From assembly GCA_017434775.1 (NCBI GenBank), contig JAFSGG010000097.1, positions 1 through 41,324 on the forward strand: 41,324 bases of DNA, written 5' to 3'. This DNA comes from Clostridia bacterium. GTDB taxonomy: Bacteria > Bacillota > Clostridia > Christensenellales > Aristaeellaceae. The notes under the pieces are model-generated. The model worked only from the letters and a program-made list of their open reading frames with translations. It was not told where the DNA came from and ran no database searches. The position numbers and the translations under genes were made by a program. Of this stretch, positions 39,270 through 41,324 are shown piece after piece (within the stretch, counting starts at the first letter, position 1; every line of letters starts with the position of its first letter).

Positions 39270-41324
39270 TTATTTTTTTACCTTGATGGTGACCGCTTCT
39301 TCGCCCTCGAACAGGTCGATGAGCATATCTTCGGTTTCGATATTCGCCACGCTGCTCAGGGTTTCGCCGCAGATGTAATCCTGCCAGCCTTCGGGCAGAT
39401 TGCCGGAGGCCACGCAGATGGTGATGCGGTCGGTAATTTCACAGCCCAGCTGCTTGCGGGCATCCTGAATGCGGCGCACGATATCGCGGGCCAGGCCTTC
39501 CCGGCGCAGCTCGTCCGTTACCGTCATATCCAGAGATACCACCACGCCCTTATCGCCGGCCACATGCATGCCGCTCTTTGCGGCGTAGGTGATCAGCAGT
39601 ACGTCGCTGTCAAAGGCCTGGTATTCGCCGCCTATATTGAGCAGGGCTTTATCACCTTCCACCTTGAACTGGTTGGACTTGATGGCCTTGATGATCAGCG
39701 GGATCTGCGTGGGATACTTGGCACGGATGGCATCGAAGAAGGGAGCGTACTTGACGGTGGCGATCTTTTCCACGTCGTCCATCACTTCCAGCTTCTTCAC
39801 GTTCAGCTCTTCTGCGATGATGGCGCTGAAGTCTTCCACCACGGCGTTCTGGCCCTTGTCATTGAGGGCTACCTGCAGCAGGGGCAGGGGCTGACGGTTT
39901 TTGATGTTGTTTTTGCTGCGAATGGAGCGGGCCAGGGTGATGATATCCATCACCAGAGAAACCTGGCTCAGCAGCTGCTCATCCTTGTATTCTTCCGCGA
40001 TCTGGGGCCAATCGGCCAGATGGACGGATTCTTCGCCGGTGAGGATGCGGTACAAATGTTCCGCCATGATGGGCGCCACGGGAGCATAGAGCTTAATGGT
40101 GTTCACCAGCACGTAGTACAGGGTGTCGTAAGCGGCCTGCTTATCGGCATCCATGCCGCTGCCCCAGAAACGGCGGCGGGAACGGCGGATGAACCAGTTG
40201 GTCAGGCCATCCACCAGGGAAATGAGGGGGGTGACGAACTGATCCACCTGATAGCTGTCCATGGCAGAGGTGATGGCTTTTTCCGTTTCATACAGCTTGG
40301 CCAGCATCCACTTATCCAGCTGATTATCAGACTTGGGCAGCTTGTCCACATCACCCTGATAATCATCCACATTGGCATAGGAGATGAAGAAGTTGCAGGC
40401 GCTCCAGAGGGGAGCAATCAGCTGCTGATAGGCATCGGCAATGCCGCTTTCATCAAAGCGAAGGTCGCCCAGCAGCATGGCGTTGCTCTGGTACAGGTAC
40501 AGGCGGAAAGCGTCGGTACCGAAGCGGTGCATCAGCTCCATGGGGTCGGTATAGTTCTTGGAAGACTTGGAGAACTTTTTGCCGTCCTTGGCAAGCAGGG
40601 TGCCGTGGACGATGCAGTTTTTGAAAGCCGGCCGGTCAAACAGGGCCACGGCCATTACATGCATGTAATAGAACCAGCAGCGGATCTGGCCGGTATATTC
40701 CACGATGAAATCGCAGGGGAAGTGGGTTTCAAACCAATCCTTGTTTTCAAAGGGATAGTGCTTCTGGGCGAAGGTGACGGAGCCGCTTTCAAACCAGCAG
40801 TCCAGCACTTCGGGCACACGGCGCATGGTGTGGCCGCATTCGCAGGGGAAGGTGACCAGGTCCATATACTGGCGGTGCAGGTCGGTCAGGTGGATGCCGC
40901 TCTTTTCTTCAATTTCGGCCACGCTGCCCAGTACCACCCGCTTGCCGCAGCATTCGCATTCCCAGATGGGGATGGGGGTGGACCAATAGCGGTTCCGGGA
41001 AATGTTCCAGTCCCGGGCGTTCTGCAGCCACTGGCCGAAACGGCCGTGCTTGACGGTTTCGGGAATCCAGTTGATCTGCTCGTTGGTTTCAATGAGCCGG
41101 TCCTTCAGCATATCGATGTTGAAATACCAGGCGTCCATGGCCTTGTAGATCAAAGGCCGCTTGCAGCGCCAGCAGTGGGGGTAGTTATGTTCAATGGTGC
41201 CGTCGGCCACCGCTTTGTTCTGTTCGTACAGGAAGCGGATGATGACGGGGTTCATTTCGATAACGGTCTTTTCCAGGCCTTCTTCGTAGAAATCGGTGAT
41301 TTCCTGGGTGAAATGGCCCTTTGC
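39270..41324 (-). CDS. ileS: Isoleucyl-tRNA synthetase (3' part)
   Basis: Charges tRNA-Ile with isoleucine. The window covers the C-terminal 684 residues; the frame runs out of the right edge (GHFTQEITDFYEEGLEKT and upstream). Seen: part of the editing/catalytic core with WRCKRPLIYKA, WNISRNRYWSTPIPIWEC, a Cys-rich insertion (ECECCGKRV and FPCECGH), VLDCWFESGS, the KMSKS-type loop as KKFSKSSKN, and the anticodon-binding domain with NWFIRRSRRRFW. The FWxxR and PIWEC features and the long C-terminal domain suggest the eukaryote-like IleS group (the group that includes mupirocin-tolerant enzymes), which is inference. Followed by a terminator. Confidence 0.95.
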   Translation of the reverse strand, partial: AKGHFTQEITDFYEEGLEKTVIEMNPVIIRFLYEQNKAVADGTIEHNYPHCWRCKRPLIYKAMDAWYFNIDMLKDRLIETNEQINWIPETVKHGRFGQWLQNARDWNISRNRYWSTPIPIWECECCGKRVVLGSVAEIEEKSGIHLTDLHRQYMDLVTFPCECGHTMRRVPEVLDCWFESGSVTFAQKHYPFENKDWFETHFPCDFIVEYTGQIRCWFYYMHVMAVALFDRPAFKNCIVHGTLLAKDGKKFSKSSKNYTDPMELMHRFGTDAFRLYLYQSNAMLLGDLRFDESGIADAYQQLIAPLWSACNFFISYANVDDYQGDVDKLPKSDNQLDKWMLAKLYETEKAITSAMDSYQVDQFVTPLISLVDGLTNWFIRRSRRRFWGSGMDADKQAAYDTLYYVLVNTIKLYAPVAPIMAEHLYRILTGEESVHLADWPQIAEEYKDEQLLSQVSLVMDIITLARSIRSKNNIKNRQPLPLLQVALNDKGQNAVVEDFSAIIAEELNVKKLEVMDDVEKIATVKYAPFFDAIRAKYPTQIPLIIKAIKSNQFKVEGDKALLNIGGEYQAFDSDVLLITYAAKSGMHVAGDKGVVVSLDMTVTDELRREGLARDIVRRIQDARKQLGCEITDRITICVASGNLPEGWQDYICGETLSSVANIETEDMLIDLFEGEEAVTIKVKK

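Noticed and set aside
1-41324. CRISPR arrays, rRNA genes, transposase genes
   Set aside because: No regularly spaced repeats, rRNA sequence or recognisable transposase was seen. The integrase is the only mobile-element gene.

Overview
The window looks like a chromosomal segment of an anaerobic, spore-forming Clostridia-type Firmicute of moderate G+C. The evidence is a spoIIP homologue next to a DUF1614 gene, RNase J, AGGAGG-type ribosome binding sites, frequent TTG and GTG starts, a Bacillus/Clostridium-type LexA box, and Firmicute sugar-ABC permeases without a linked ATPase. Genus cannot be fixed from the sequence; a Christensenellales or other gut/rumen clostridial lineage is a guess. The window opens inside a GNAT acetyltransferase gene and closes inside ileS.

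Layout: 1-8.1 kb holds the acetyltransferase, a MATE exporter with a 16-bp palindrome over its ribosome binding site, two tandem exported SH3/VanW proteins, the tldE/tldD pair, and a beta-phosphoglucomutase-like HAD protein whose two motif-I aspartates are replaced. 8.2-14.0 kb (plus strand) holds DUF1614-spoIIP, a secreted L,D-transpeptidase with several peptidoglycan-binding domains, and a secreted DUF6273 protein behind a consensus promoter and a structured leader. 14.0-16.8 kb is a visibly A+T-richer accessory patch: an exported FG-GAP/SH3-like protein, a small membrane protein between two copies of a 97-bp repeat, and tRNA-Ser(CGA), whose 3' flank is the source of that repeat. 17.0-19.1 kb is an SOS cassette (LexA box, Y-family polymerase, 77-aa protein, SRAP/YedK). 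19.2-23.3 kb holds a CapA-like protein, a helical protein, an LCM-type methyltransferase and RNase J. 23.6-28.9 kb holds an exported protein and then a tight operon: M19 dipeptidase, mtnN, dCMP deaminase, LCP protein, HAD phosphatase, rlmH. 29.0-31.1 kb is a large exported SH3/PepSY protein. 31.3-32.8 kb is a solitary tyrosine integrase bracketed by a near-identical 19-bp repeat. 32.9-39.2 kb is a carbohydrate locus: two permeases, a solute-binding protein, a divergent AraC regulator, an unknown membrane protein and a GH113-like glycosidase. ileS follows.

Two themes recur. One is cell-surface biology: at least nine exported proteins carry SH3, VanW, PGB, YkuD, LCP, DUF6273 or PepSY domains, and nearly all have plain signal peptides without a lipobox. 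The other is small local regulation readable in the DNA: operators, intercistronic hairpins and leader structures. The items most worth following are the SOS cassette with its unnamed small protein, the tRNA-Ser 3'-flank duplication enclosing a gene with its own promoter, the solitary integrase with flanking repeats, and the HAD protein lacking its nucleophile.
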